Source: Ottelia alismoides
Lineage: Eukaryota; Streptophyta; Magnoliopsida; Alismatales; Hydrocharitaceae
Assembly: GCA_037367405.1 (NCBI GenBank)
Contig: JAZKJV010000686.1
Coordinates: forward strand, 780,426 to 844,425
Length of the DNA: 64,000 nt
Reading direction: 5' to 3'
Part shown: positions 22,561-35,551 of the stretch, piece by piece
Layout: each line of letters starts with the position of its first letter
How positions within the stretch are numbered: the first letter of the stretch is position 1
Made by a program: the position numbers and the translations under genes
Notes under the pieces: generated by a model
Databases searched by the model: none
Seen by the model: the letters and a program-made list of their open reading frames with translations, nothing else
What the model was told of the DNA's origin: nothing

Positions 22561-25117
22561 ATAATTCACTATGTATACAGGGGCACAACTGTAAAAAATT
22601 AAAGAAAGTAGGTCGCAGTTAGGTCCTTGGCAGGGACTAAAATGAAAAGAAAACAAGATTTATTACATTTACATCTCTACGCAGAGACCTAAATGAATTA
22701 TGTGGAAACTTCTGAAGTTGGTAGGAATTTCTAGAGTTGTAGGGGCTTATGTTGCAAAATTTCCGCTGGTTCACAATGGGCGGTCTGGATAAGATGATGA
22801 GCTGCGATCTGGACAATTGGCTTTGGACACGCATCAGCAGACTGCTACACAAGTGTTCTTTGGTGGTTCTTCCCCAAATTGGCACAGCTATGTCAGATCT
22901 TGGATTCTTATCGACCTCCAGTGATCAACGGTGGTAGCTGAACAGAGACGGGGCTGGAGAGGGTGCTCGTCACCCTCTCGAGCACACCCACTGAATGAGA
23001 GATTCAGAGATGCTCCACACAAGCTCGCTAGATAGTGTTTGGGATACTTGTAGATAAAAATGATTGCCGGAGATCATACGCTTCTGTTTGATCTTCCTGC
23101 AAAAAATATAGCTCTAGATGATGAGATGAATCTCTAGTAGTTGTTAGGCACCTGCAAGGATTCGTTGTTGCTCGATTTACGAATAAATCGACCACAATAT
23201 AAGGGTGTTTGCAAGTTCAAAATGTTTCCAGAACAATGGTATATCAGAAGAAATTGGACGTGATTTGAATGTGATTTGAGGTGAAATTGAATCATGAACT
23301 AACGAATAGTGATTAATCTATCTAATGATGTAATTATGAAATTGAATCATGAACTAACGAATTGTGATTAATCTATCTAATGATGTGATTATCTAAACTA
23401 ATTGGGCGATGAAATTGAGGGAAAAAGGAAAGGGGAATGGATGAAATCACCTGGGAATGAGAGTGTATAACTCTCTGGTCTTTCTCAACAAGTGGTGGTC
23501 CCAGAGCTCTACATGGCGGCGATGGCTATGATGCAAGACAACAATGCCTTGGAACTCTCCACCGATGATCGAACTTGCACGCGGATGCACACCTTAGCGC
23601 TGTCACCAGCGGAGGTGCCCGGAATGAAGCAAGGAAGGAGGGGAGTCAATCAATAGTTCTCGACTAGGGAGTAGTTAGTTGGTTTGAGCCAACTTTGTGA
23701 TGATTTATAGAGAGATCGACGGGGAGTTGGATTAGGATCAAGGGTTGGCAAGGATGCATGTTGTTAGATGGAGTGAATTGATGGTTTAGATGCAATTTAG
23801 GATGTACGAGGAAACAAGAGAAATTTGTTCAAGTAGAGGTGTTAGAATAGTCTACAACAACCTCAGTTCTTGAGGAAGATGAACCTTGTGCTGATCCGTG
23901 TTAGCACTTGGTTGTCCAGATGGTGTAGTTATAGTATAAATTAGATAATAAAGAATAAATAATATTATTTTAAATAGTAAAAACAAAATATAAATAATTA
24001 ATGAATCTAAATTATGAAATAATTGGTTCTTATAAATAATAAATAATTTATGATATATAAATATTATATTAATAAATAGATATAAATACAACTTGATAAA
24101 TATGTATTTGATTTTTAATTTAATAAATTAATAAATAATACCTTATTTTGATATTTTTCTTAATTATTAGAATAATAAATAGAATATATGTGAATTTTCG
24201 TGGATTTTAATAAATTGATTTAAATATATTAATACATATGAGTATAAATTACACAATTCAATTTATCTATAAAATAGTGTTTTTGATTTATAAGAATAAT
24301 ATATGATGTCAGAAAGTTCTGAAATAAATCACGATTAAAATACAAAATCAAAAATAATTAAAAATTCTAAAATCATTAAAACTATAAATAATATGTTCTA
24401 GATAAAATAAATAACCCAGAAACCCCATTGTCAATAGGTCCCAAAACCGACTTTTTGCAAACAGAATTCGATTTTAGTGAAATATTCTTCATTAATTAGA
24501 TAATATTATTTTATGAACTTTAAAGTGTGTAGGATGAATTTAGAGTTCGTATGAGAAAGCTATGATGTTCGGAAGTTGAGAATTTAATAATTTTAAAGTT
24601 GGATTTCTTGGCATATATACATGATATTATTTTTAACTTATTTTTATTTTTCTTTACATTTATAGAAATAATTAGGAAAAGAGTTTGGTAAAAAATATTT
24701 TCATATGAATTAATTAAAAATGAATGAAAATTTGCTATTTATTTGATAAATACTGAAGAGTGTATAAAGTGAATAATTAAATATTTTTATTGTTTTCTTT
24801 CCTTTATCTCACCCTACTTATTTATTTGTCGACTTATCCATGCTAACTTGGTCTCGGAGGTTAGGTTATAAATATATCTTTCAGCTATATTTATATTTTG
24901 AGTCATATTGTACATATACACATATTCACAATCTGCCTCCTATTTTTTTCTTTATTTTTATTCTTTTATTTATTTACATGATTTTGATGCTTAAAGTGCA
25001 TTTTTACTCATGAATATGATTTTGTTAACATATGGAAATTAATTAATATTTACATGTATTTGTTAAAGGTTTTAAGACAAAATGCAGAAAGATTGTTAAT
25101 GAATCATGGATTCATGA
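22561..25117 (-). repeat. Inverted alpha LTR copy (unit 1)
   Basis: On the minus strand it begins TCATGAATCCATGATTCATTA at 25117 and runs to 22561, colinear with P1 LTR bases 19624 to about 22115. The last 430 or so bases of the LTR are missing. With the P1 LTR it forms a 2.5 kb inverted repeat with a 445-base spacer. It carries the TATA box at about 23713-23707. It directly abuts a truncated integrase at its 5' end, without a PPT. Confidence 0.87.
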
Positions 25118-25464
25118 GTAGCCTCCACCCACCTTGACAAGTAATCTACCACAAGAAGGATATACTCAAAACCATGGCTAATCGGGAATGGTCCCATGAA
25201 GTCGATGCCCCATGCATCAAGTACATCACAAATGATGACATGCTTCATCGACATCTCATCTATGGAACCAATGGTTCCTCCCATTCGTTGGCATACTGGG
25301 CACGATTTCACAAAGGTGAGAGCATCGTGAAACAGAGTCGGGCAATATAAGCCACACTGCAACACATTACATGTGGTCCTCTTCCTGGAGTGATGTCATC
25401 CTGCCTCCAGACTATGACAAAAAGTAAGGACACTCCGGTATTCCTCTTGAGGAATACACTTCCT
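25118..25464 (-). pseudogene. pol (IN): Truncated integrase (unit 1)
   Basis: N-terminal part only: zinc-finger His residues and CPVCQR, then [21 protein letters not shown] with the first catalytic Asp and [14 protein letters not shown]. The gene stops there because the alpha LTR start follows directly at 25117; the second Asp, the Glu and the C-terminal domain are missing. Confidence 0.9.
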
Positions 25465-26100
25465 CTAGACACAATCCGGTCCTTCAAAGAAAAGGATCGA
25501 ATCTTCCCAATGGTAGTGTCTTGAATCCAACTTGAGTCGGTCTATGATGCCCTTGGGCCAATATTCTTGAACTTTCTTGGAGATAAGATAGTTCACTATA
25601 TTGATGTACCATGGGAGTGAGTCGATAACAAAAACCGACTCATCAGGGAAGGAGTCTCGAATATGTGTATCATCAGATGCATCAAGAATCTCGAGACAAG
25701 AGAGCTCATCATCCACTAACTTCTTCTTTCCAAGTTTATCTTTGATGTCCAAGTCAAACTCCTGGATAAGAAAAATCCACCTAAGAAGATGCGCCATCAC
25801 ATCCTTCTTTTCCATGAGGTACTGTATCATTGTATGGTCTGTGAACACCATAACCTTGGATCCAATGAGATGAGATCTGAATTTATCCAAGGCAAACACT
25901 ATCGCAAGCATCTCCTTTTCTGTAATTATATAGTTACATTTAGTAGGATCAAGCACTTTGCTTGCATAGCGTATAGCAAACAGAATACCATCCCTTCTCT
26001 GCCCTAACAAATCCCCAACAACAAAATCTGAGGCATCCATCATTATCTCAAAAGGAAGAGGCCAATCTGGGGCTTTTAGGAATGTGGCATCCATGATCAT
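25465..26100 (-). pseudogene. pol (RH): RNase H, well preserved (unit 1)
   Basis: A 211-codon open frame with the catalytic pattern Asp (MMDASDFVVG), Glu (ITEKEMLAIVFALDKFR) and Asp (VMVFTDHTMIQYLMEKKD), then [18 protein letters not shown]. It continues into the linker and the integrase zinc-finger region (DSFPDESVFVIDSLPWY). It is part of a fragment that lacks a promoter and the start of RT. Confidence 0.9.
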
Positions 26101-26594
26101 CCATTTAAGAAGCTAAAAGGCATCAAGACATTTGTGATCAATAAAAAACTCCATGTCTTTGCCTAAAAGCTTAGTTAGTGGTCGAGCGATCGTTGAAAAT
26201 CTTTTATGAATCTCCTGTAAATTCCAACATTCTTGAGGAATGGCCGCAATTGTTTTATGTTGGTTGGTGGTTGGAGTCGACTGATCATGTCCACCTTGGC
26301 ATGGTCAACCTCTATTACTCTCTTGTAGTTGACATGCCCCAACACAATGCCCTCCGTCACCATGAAGTGACTTTTCTCCTAGGAGAGCACCGGATTCACC
26401 TCACAACATCGTTTGAGGACTCAGTTCAAATTTCTAAGACATGAATCGAAGGAATTACCGTGGACCAAGAAGTCATCCATGAATATTTCCAGGAATTCAC
26501 CGACCATCTCAGCAAATACAACAATCATGCACCTTTGAAACATTCTAGGAGTGTTGCATAACCTAAAGAGCATGCGCCTGAAAGCACAGGTAGT
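26101..26594 (-). pseudogene. pol (RT): RT C-terminal half (unit 1)
   Basis: RT from the fingers/palm boundary on: CAFRRMLFRLCNTP, MFQRCMIVVFAEMVGEFLEIFMDDF (catalytic F-M-D-D), EGIVLGHVNYKR, PPTNIKQLRPFL and IYRRFIKDFQRSL. Frames change near 26420 and 26370. The gene begins abruptly at 26594, directly after the CA end of a beta LTR, which points to insertion of the beta element into RT. Confidence 0.9.
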
Positions 26595-27829
26595 TGTTGA
26601 CACGTTTTCTTCGAGGATCGAAAATTGATGATAACTAAGTTGTTGTTATCCCCAAAAATCTCGCGACAAACAATTTTTTTTAATTTTGCTACTTATTAAC
26701 CTTTATAGCGGACATGGTCGAACTCAGGGAGGCTATAAATCCCGAGGGTTATTCAATTAATCGAAAATCAATTAAGAGAAAAAACAAGAATCTCAAAGGA
26801 TAACTATCCTTGGTTTTTGTTATTTTTTTATCTTTTTTAATTTTTTAATTTTTTTATTTCTATTTTTGTACTTTCTGATTTTCAAATTTTTAGTGATTTT
26901 GATTTTGCAATTTTTTTAATTTTCAAATAGCAAACAATATACACAAGCACAAGAAATACGCACACCAACTCTTTTTTTGTAATTTTCAATTATACCAAAG
27001 TGCTCAGAAAATACAGAGATAATATTTTTTGATTTTAAAAGTTTTGAAATATTTTTGGGATTTTTTGTGGAATTTTAGATGTTTTTGTATTTTTCTAAAA
27101 AATCAAACAGTAAGAAAATGCGAAAATGTGCACAACCTGAAGTAAATTGCAACTTAAAAATATTTCAACTGCCCAAAACTCCTAGCAATTATTTTTATGA
27201 CAAAATAGAAGCAATTATCTACAAACATGAACTGAAATCACTATTTTTGGATTTTGTAGAATTTTCTGTGATTTTAAGATTTTCAGTATTTTTTATTTTT
27301 TTGAGATTTATAAAGTAATTAATACGTGAAATTTGCACAGAAATTAAAAGACAATGAAACACAACTATCCTAATTTTTTTTAAAATTTTTTGGACTTATT
27401 TTTGAATTTTTATGATTTTTTGAATTTCATGAAGAGAAAATGGCATTTTTAATAATAATAAATGAAGACAAAATGCAATGGAAATTTCATGCTAGATGGA
27501 TATGCACATCAGAAGCATAGCATAATTTTTCAAAAAATTTTGGACTAATAAAAACATTTATTTCAATAGAAGAATCATGCAAATCAATGTATGAGAACAT
27601 GGACTAAAATGTAAATAAGTTTTATTTTTGTGTCCAATATATAACAAAACAAAAAGGAGGCAAGAAGGTGTAAATTTCCCGAGTTGCACGTGTGTTGCAC
27701 GTGCTAAGTTCTTAGTGTAGGGTCGATTTCGTAATTTTGAAAGCTTCTGGGGGTTGCAAATAATTTTCGCAAATAAACTAATGTCTTTAGGGTTCCAGGT
27801 TTCTTCTTTGTTCAAAAGCCAAAGGCACC

Positions 27830-28290
27830 ACAGGGGGCGCCGCCCGACCTTCCTTCTTCCTTAAGCACAAGGGGAGAGGGCTGGAGGTCAGGCACTGGGC
27901 TGCGTGCGGCTTGGTTGCGATGGTGGCGCGCATGGATCTTCAAGGCTTCAGAGGCGGTGATGGCCGAGGGTGAGCTTGGTGGAGATGAGCGGCACTTGGA
28001 GGTTGATGGAGGGGAGGTGCGCTTCGCGCGGTGGTGGTTGTCAAGAGATGGAGGCACTCTAGAGGGGCGCCACGAATGGCTGCGGAGATGGCGACGGGCT
28101 TGTGGTCGATGGAGGAGGTCCATCAGCAGGTGGCTGCAGTCAAGGAGGAGTTGAAGAGCTGATGAAGATGTCCTTCCGCGATGATGGAGATGGCGATGGC
28201 AACGTGCGGAGGTGGATGTCCTGGTGCTGGTGCGACGGCAGTGGCCGTGGTCGGAGAAGACCATGGGGAGGGGCGGCGACACTTGGAGAG
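27830..28290. other. GC-rich island inside beta LTR
   Basis: Sharply GC-rich stretch in otherwise AT-rich LTR, with degenerate GGTGGTGG, GCGATGG and GGAGGAGG patterns. Long frames exist on both strands but with low-complexity composition and no domain. The same island is in the beta LTR copies at about 36770-37240 and 45330-45805. Confidence 0.75.
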
Positions 28291-28905
28291 CAGCCGTCCC
28301 TCTTCCTTTTTTATTTTTATTTGTAAATAATGAATCAAAAAATTATTATTATTATTATTTCATTTTTTTGTAAATCTGAAAAACTAAAAAGAGAAATGTT
28401 TTTTTTTAATTTTTTTAAGATTATCCTGTAAAACAAATGTTAGAGAAAATAAATATGTTTTATTATTATTATTATTATTTATTTACAAATCGGAAAAATG
28501 AATGAGGATTTGGCGGAAATAAAAGGAAACGAATCCGATTCTCTGACCACCGTGCGTGGTCGGAGTTGATAGATCGTGGGACGTAGAAATTGAACGCAGA
28601 GAGATCAGGAACGTGAGATGAAAAATCGAGTCGAAGCGGATCAAATTGCGATGAAATTAATGATCTAAAAAAAGAAATTGATGACGAAATAAAAGTGTGA
28701 GAAATAAAATTATGATTAACTTAGATAAAAATGAAAAATTGTGGATCTCACCCTAGGAGCGGAAATGGACAGTGATCGCCTCGACGAAGGCCGACTCGCG
28801 TCCCCGGACGGCTCAGAGGCTAGGCAAATTTCTTGACGAAATTTTCTCTCGGAGATCGGGCTCCTCTCTCTAAAGATTGATCCAGTTGGAATGAGGGAAA
28901 AGGAG

Positions 28906-28919
28906 CCATATAAATAGAA
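28906..28919 (-). promoter_or_regulatory. Beta LTR TATA-like site
   Basis: The minus strand reads TTCTATTTATATGG, followed by CTCC and a purine-rich leader. Conserved in the other beta copies (37847-37860 and 46440-46453). The reverse strand reads CCATATAAATAG, so orientation is less certain than in the other families. Confidence 0.5.
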
Positions 28920-29943
28920 AAGATAGAGATGAAATTTGAATTTTTTTAATTTTTTATTTTTTGGTGGAAAAGATAAGAGAAATGAAAGTTGAAATGACAT
29001 AAAGATAAAAAGAGATAAAACTATTTACAAAATTATTTTTTTTTGAATTTTCATCACTTTATGTATTTGAACTAAAAAATGTTATTTTTTTATTTTTTAT
29101 GGTGGTTAATTAAAAATAGCAACTATTTACATAATATATACATATATGACATTATATACAAGGGTAAATGAGGAAATTAGCTTCTTTTTCTTCTTTTTTA
29201 AATTATTCTTTTAATTTTTAAATAATTAGTAAAAATACTATATGTACAAAATACATGGGAAAATTGCACAAATCACCCCGGAAAACCAACCTTTTACTCG
29301 TAACTCCAAAAATTATGAAATCACATCCATTTTAAAGATAATTTAATTTAGAATCCAATGGAAGTGGGATTGGTTCACTTTGAGTTCATATGGAGCCGGA
29401 ATTGGTCTTTCAATTAGTGCTTAGTGGTTTTTTCCAAGTGTGGTTACTTTTATTCTGTACATGATTTAATTGTGCAATTATTTTTATAATTAGAATACAC
29501 TTTTATTTACAACTTTGATTTTGAAGGTTATTTGATTTGAGGTCAATTAATGCACAAATAAATTAGTGTCAGTTTTATACAGATATAAACAAAATAAGTG
29601 AGAAGTATTTACAACAACCCACACACATTTTTTTGGACTTTCTGCTTAAGGACCCTACCTCCCCCAACTTTATTCGTGGTCGATCAGGTCAAGTTTTGAC
29701 CTTCTCTCAGGGTTTGGGTTAGCATGTATACAGTCTTCTTTTTTTAATTTTCTTTTCTTTCTTTTCTTTATTTTTCCTTTCTTTCGTTATTTATTTATTT
29801 TAGGTTAATATTAGTAAGAAGTGTACAATATTTACACACTGATGCAAGTTAGTAAGAATATGGAGTTAGTTTTTTATGCAGGTGTTTTAAAGAGATTTTA
29901 AGCTAAAATAACTGAATAAAGATGACGAATCACCGATTCATCA

Positions 29944-29980
29944 TTCCCCTATGCTTTACCTTTGCTAGTCCCTTAACAAA
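29944..29980 (-). promoter_or_regulatory. Beta PPT and hairpin (unit 1)
   Basis: Minus strand: stem TTTGTTA/TAGCAAA (29980-29961, one G-U pair if RNA) with loop AGGGAC, then GGTAAAGCATAGGGGAA and the LTR start. Homologous to the P1 and E1 sites. Confidence 0.82.
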
Positions 29981-31500
29981 TACTTATTTGAAAGAATAAG
30001 TGAAAAAAAGAAAAAGAAAGGGAAAATAATGAAAGTAGGATAATATTGAGTATTAAACTTATCTTCATAAAATTGTAGTTTGGAGCTCTGTCGGACCTTT
30101 GGATTATCAGTGTGTCGGAACTTTTGTGAGACTTACAATTTTAAAACCGACAGCCTTCAAGTTCTACACATCATTGTCACAGTTTCGGCTCAGAAGTCAT
30201 CTTAGATCAATCATCTTCCCAATGCACACCCTATGAACATTGAATAATCGACTCATGTGTGTGAAAGGTTTTAGCTCTTCCCATTCAGAATGCTGGATTA
30301 CCATGCAAATCTTCTCTCCAGTAACTCATCCTCAGGGAGTCAGGTATTTACTTCCAAGGTCTGTCGCGCTGTGTTCACAATCTAATTGGGGGAGAAGTTA
30401 TAAGAAGGAGAAAAGAACTGGAGGGTGTCCAGTGTAGTTACCTCTCCTTGAGAAGCTGGCCAATGTAGCCGAGTCTCCACCAAGATCTGCAGGTTTTCTT
30501 GAAGCTTGGACCTTTTTGGTCAGATATTTATTTGGTAGTGGCTTTTTTGTATTTGGATTTTTGGTGGTTTTGCTTGGATCTTGTTGTGCCCCTACGGATA
30601 TAGAATCTTTTTGTTTCCGTACATATTTTGGGGTCTTAGAAAAAATTATGCTCAGACGTCATTCCCTTTTCCGAAGCTTTATTTCAACCCATACTCCGGT
30701 CTTTAGATTTCCACAGTTCAGAAAAGAAACTCACACAGTCTTCCAACATCCCGTCTGAGTTGAGCTAAGTGAATAGTGCGAGACTACAAATTAATTCCCT
30801 ATTCCAGAGTTGTACCCAGAAAGAAGAGACAAGGTTAGACACTAAGAGTCAAATGCTGTACATTGTCATGTAGAACTCAAAGAATTAAGTCAAAGACCTG
30901 AAGCTTCTAAAATCCTATTTCTCGGTGAAGTTCCTTTGAGAATTAGGTGGATTAAGGTCCAACTAAGCTCCATTCTTCAATTTTATTCCAGACATAGTTT
31001 AATTATCAATACTATCCTGAAAAATTCACATACAAATGCAAGAAAAGATGACCAATGCAAAGGTTTTCTTTGAAAAGAAATGATGCACATGTGAAAAGTA
31101 CATTTTCTAACAATTTTCTAATTTTGAATTTTTTATGAATTTTTGGAGAAAAATGCAGATGTGAACGAAAAGGTGTTTTTTGAATTATGCAAGTTTTTAT
31201 GGATATTTGGTTTTGTAGTTTTCTTAAGGAAAAAGGGTTATAAAATATATACATATAAGATTATTTTGTTTTGTTTTATTTCTTGTTCTTGTTTTTGTTT
31301 TTTTTGTTTTTCTGTGTTTTTGTTTGTTGTTGTTTTATTTATTTGTTTTCTTTTGTCTGTACACATGGATTTTACGAAATTATACACATAACCCCCCAAA
31401 TAAACATATTTAAAAGTACGAGTTATGTCTAAAATATATATACAATATATACGACACCCCCTATACTTAGCTCGAACTATGTCCTCATAGAGATCAGAGA
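29981..31500 (-). other. Beta 3' UTR fragment (unit 1)
   Basis: Non-coding copy of the beta-element 3' UTR (matches 38925-40408). It has a (GTTTT)n-like stretch at 31261-31345 and ends inside the arm of the long hairpin module (31459-31500), where the second duplication unit begins. The short frames are not supported as genes. Confidence 0.75.
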
Positions 31501-31571
31501 GTGAATCCTCTACATTGACACTGGCATTTTATCGCTCCCAAATCCCTAGTTATCAAAATGACACTGTTGCC
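31501..31571 (+). repeat. Alpha LTR tail and PBS remnant at duplication joint
   Basis: The last 55 bases of an alpha LTR (to CTAGTTATCA at 31555), then a PBS remnant (TGACACTGTTGCC, 31559-31571). It is a copy of 22490-22560 carried by the duplication, with no LTR body in front of it. Confidence 0.8.
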
Positions 31572-34077
31572 ATAATTCACTATGAATATAGGGGAACAAC
31601 TGTAAAAATTTAAAGAAAGTAGGTCCCAGTTAGGCCCTTGGCAGGGACTAAAATTAAAAGAAAACAAGATTTATTACATTTACGTCTCTACGCGGAGACC
31701 TAAATGAATTACGTGGAAACTTCTGAAGTTGGTAGGAATTTCTAGAGTTGTAGGGGCTGATGTTGCAATTTCCACTGGTTCACAATGGGCGGTCTGGATA
31801 AGATGATGAGCTACGATCTGGACAATTGGCTTTGGACACGCATCAGCAGACTGCTACGCAAGTGTTCTTTGGTTGTTCTTCCCCAAATTGGCATAGCTAC
31901 GTCAGATCTTGGATTCCTATCGACCTTCGGCGATCAACAGTGGTAGCTGAGAAGAGATGGGGCCGGAGAGGGTGCTCCTCACCCTCTCGAGCACAACCAC
32001 TAAATGAGAGATTCAGAGATGCTCTACGCAAGCTTGCTAGCCAGGGTTTTGGATACTTGTAGATGAAAATGATTATCGAAGATCATACACTTCTGTTTGA
32101 TCTTCCTGCAAGAAATATAGCTCTAGATGATGATATGAAGCTCTAGTAGTTGTTTGGCACTTGCAAGGATTCGTTGTTGCTCGATTTACGAATAAATCGA
32201 CCAAAATATAAGGGTGTTTGCAAGTTCAAAATGTTTCCATAACAATGGTATATCAGAAGAAATTGGACGTGATTTGAATGTGATTTGAGGTGAAATTGAA
32301 TCATGAACTAACGAATTGTGATTAATCAATCTAATGATGTGATTATCTAAACTAATTGAGCAATGAAATTGAGGGAAAAGGAAAGGGGAATGGATGAAAT
32401 CACCTGGGAATGAGAATGTATAACTCTCTGGACTTTGCTCGACGAGTGGTGATCCTTGATCTCTACATGGCGACGATGGCTATGATGCAAGACAACAATG
32501 CCTTGGAACTCTCCACCGATGATCGAACTTGCATGTGGTGGCACACCTTGGTGCTGTCACTAGAGGAGGGGGCCGGAATGAAGCGAGGAAGGAGGGGAGT
32601 CAATCAATAGTTCTGGACTGGGGAGTAGTTAGTTGGTTTGAGCCAACTTTGAGATGATTTATAGAGAGATTGACAGGGAGTTGGATTAGGATCAAGGGTT
32701 GGCATGGGTGCATGTTGTTAGATGGAGCAAATTGATGGTTTAGATGCAATTTAGGATGTACGAGGAAACAAGAGAAATTTGTTCAAGTAGAGGTGTTAGA
32801 AGAGTCTACAACAGCCTCAGTTCTTGAGGAAGATGAACCATGTGCTGATACGTGTTAACACTTGGTTGTCCAGATGGTGTAATTATATATAAATTAGATA
32901 ATAAATAATAAATAACGTTATTTTAAATAGGTAAAAACAAAATATAAATAATTAATGAATCTAAATTATGAAATAGTTGGTTTTTATAAATAATAAATAA
33001 TTTATGATATATAAATATTATATTAATAAATAGATATAAATACAACTTGATAAATATGTATTTGATTTTTAATTTAATAAATTAATAAGTAATACCTTAT
33101 TTTTATATTTTCTTTATTATTAGAATAATAAATAGAATATATGTGAATTTTCGTGGATTTTAATAAATTGATTTAAATATATTAATAAATACAAGTATAA
33201 ATTACACAATTCAATTTTATCTATAAAATAATGTTTTTGATTTATTTAAAATAATAAATGATGTCAGAAAATTCTGAAATAAATCATGGTAGAAAAACAA
33301 AATCAAAAAATAATTAAAAATTCTAAAATCAATAAAACTATAAATAATATGTTCTAGATAAAATAAATAACCCAAAAAACCCATTATCATTAGGTTCCAA
33401 AGCTAACTTTTTGCAAACAGACTTCAATTTTAGTGAAATTTTCTACATTAATTAGATAACATTATTTTATGAACTTTAAAATGTGTAGGATGAATTTAGA
33501 GTTCATATGCGAAAGCTATGATGTTTGGAAGTTGAGAATTTAAAATTTTAAAAGTTGGATTTCTTCGCATATATACATGATATTATTATTAACTTATTTT
33601 ATTTTTTCTTTACATTTGTATAAATAATTAGGAAAAGAGTTTGGTAAAAAAATATTTTCATATGAATTAATTAAAAATCAATGAAGATTTGATATTTATT
33701 TGATAAATAATGAAGAGTGTATAAAGTGAATAATTAAATATTTTTATTATTTTCTTTCCTTTATCTCACCCTACTTATTTATTTGTCGACATATCCATGC
33801 TGACTTGGTCTCGGAGGTTAGGTTATAAATATATCTTTCAACTATATTTATATTTTATGAGTCATATTGCACATACACACATATTCACAATCTGCCTCCT
33901 TTTTGTTTTCTTTATTTTTATTCTTTTATTTATTTACATGATTTTGATGCTAAAAGTTCATTTTTATTCATGAATATGATTTTGTTAAAATATGTAAATT
34001 AATGAATATTTACATGTATTTGTTAAGGGTTTTAAGACAAAATGCAGAAAGAATGTTAATGAATCATGGATTCATGA
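31572..34077 (-). repeat. Inverted alpha LTR copy (unit 2)
   Basis: Copy of 22561-25117, again starting TCATGAATCC (minus, 34077) directly after a truncated integrase. The TATA box is conserved near 32663-32657. It lacks the same LTR end as unit 1. The short frames at 31826-32610 are not coding. Confidence 0.87.
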
Positions 34078-35551
34078 ATAGCCTCCACCCACCTTGACAA
34101 GTAATCTACCGCAAGAAGGATATATTCAAAACCATGGCTAATCGGGAATGGTCCCATGAAGTCGATGCCCAAAGCGTCAAGTACATCACAAATGATGACA
34201 TGCTTCATCGACATCTCATCTATGGAACCAACGGTTCCTCCCATTCGTTGGCATACTGGGCACGATTTCACAAAGGTGAGAGCATCGTGAAACAGAGTCG
34301 GGCAGTATAAGCCATACTACAATACTTTACATGTGGTCCTCTTCCTGGAGTGGTGTCCTCCTGCCTCCATACTATGGCAAAAAGTAAGGACACTCTGGTA
34401 TTCCTCCTGAGGAATACACTTCCTCCAAACACAATCTGGTCCTTCAAAGAAAAGGGTCGAATCTTCCCAATGGTAGTGTCTTGAATCCAACTTGAGTCGA
34501 TCTATGATGCCCTTGGGCCAATATTCAGGAACTATCTTGGAGATAAGATAGTTTACTATATTGACGTACCATGGGAGTGAGTCAATAACAAAAACCGACT
34601 CATCGGGGAAGGAGTCTCGAATATGTGTATCATCACATGCATCAAGAATCTCGTGACAAGAGAGCACATCTACCACTACATTCTTCTTTCCAAGTTTATC
34701 TTAGATGTCCAAGTCAAACTCCTGGATAAGTAAAATCCACCTAATAAGATGTGCCTTCACATGCTTCTTTTCCATGAGGTATTGTAGCATTGTATGGTCT
34801 GTGAACACATAACCTTGGATCCAATGAGATGAGATTTGAATATATCCAAGGTGAACACTATCGTAAGCTTCTCCTTTTCTGTAACTATATAGTTACACTG
34901 ATAGGATCAAGCACTTTGATTGCATAGCGTATAGCAAACAGAATACCATCCCTTCTCTGCCCTAACAAATCCCCAACAACAAAATCTGAGGCATCCATCA
35001 TTATCTCAAAAGGAAAAGGCCAATCTGGGGCTTTTAGGATTGGGGCATCCATGATCATCCATTTAAGTAGCTAAAAGGCATCAAGACATTTGTGATCAAT
35101 AATAAACTCCATGTCTTTGCCTAAAAGCTTAGTTAGCGGTCGAGCGATCTTTGAAAAATCTTTATGAATCTCCTGTAAAATACAACATGCTCATGGAATG
35201 GCCGCAATTGTTTTATGTTGGTTGGTGGTTGGAGTCGACTAATCATGTTCACCTTGGCATGGTCAATCTCTATTCCTCTCTTGGAGTTAACATGCCCCAA
35301 CACAATGCCCTTCGTCACCATGAAGTGACTTTTCTCCTAGGAGAGCACCAGATTCACCTCACAACATCGTTTGAGAACTCAGTTCAAATTTCTAAGACAT
35401 GAATCGAAGGAATTACCATGGACCAAGAAGTCATCCATGAATATTCCAGGAATTCACCAACCACCTCAGCAAATACAACAATCATTCACCTTTGAAACAT
35501 TCCGGGAGCGTTGCATAACCTAAAGAGCATGCGCCTGAAAGCACAGGTACC
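34078..35551 (-). pseudogene. pol: RT-RNase H-integrase fragment (unit 2)
   Basis: Copy of 25118-26594 with more damage. Integrase N-terminal part (CPVCQR, then LGIDFMGPF, where unit 1 has WGIDFMGPF, and YLSRWVEA) at 34078-34310; RNase H and linker broken near 34680 and 34800-34900; RT remnants at 35133-35551 (EGIVLGHVN-type segment starting M-V-T-K). It begins exactly at the CA end of the beta LTR (35552), next to GGTAC, which is RT sequence. Confidence 0.88.

Larger units (their letters stand above)
26595..29943 (-). repeat. Beta LTR (unit 1, 3.35 kb)
   Basis: Starts (minus) TGATGAATCGGTGATTCGTCA at 29943 after a PPT and ends GTGTCAACA at 26595. It contains a TATA-like site at 28919-28906, a donor-like AGG/GTGAGA near 28751, a GC-rich segment (about 28290-27830), a CACGTG pair (27704-27683), a T-rich U5 and a CTGAGTTCGACCATG motif (26732-26713). 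Frames in the GC-rich part (27812-28338) occur on both strands and are not supported as a gene. Confidence 0.88.
22490..31500. repeat. Tandem segmental duplication, unit 1 (about 9.0 kb)
   Basis: Matches 31501-40408 along its whole length in the same order: alpha LTR tail, PBS remnant, inverted alpha LTR, RT-RH-IN fragment, beta LTR, beta 3' UTR. The unit starts at GAGCGAATCC (22488) and ends at GAGAGTG (31497-31503). It cuts through a hairpin module, so the duplication is independent of element ends. Confidence 0.9.

Noticed and set aside
27812..28338. 156-codon frame that recurs at 36751-37236 and partly at 45324-45804
   Set aside because: Recurrence comes from copies of the beta LTR. Frames differ between copies, exist on both strands, and show His/Ser/Arg repeats without a domain.
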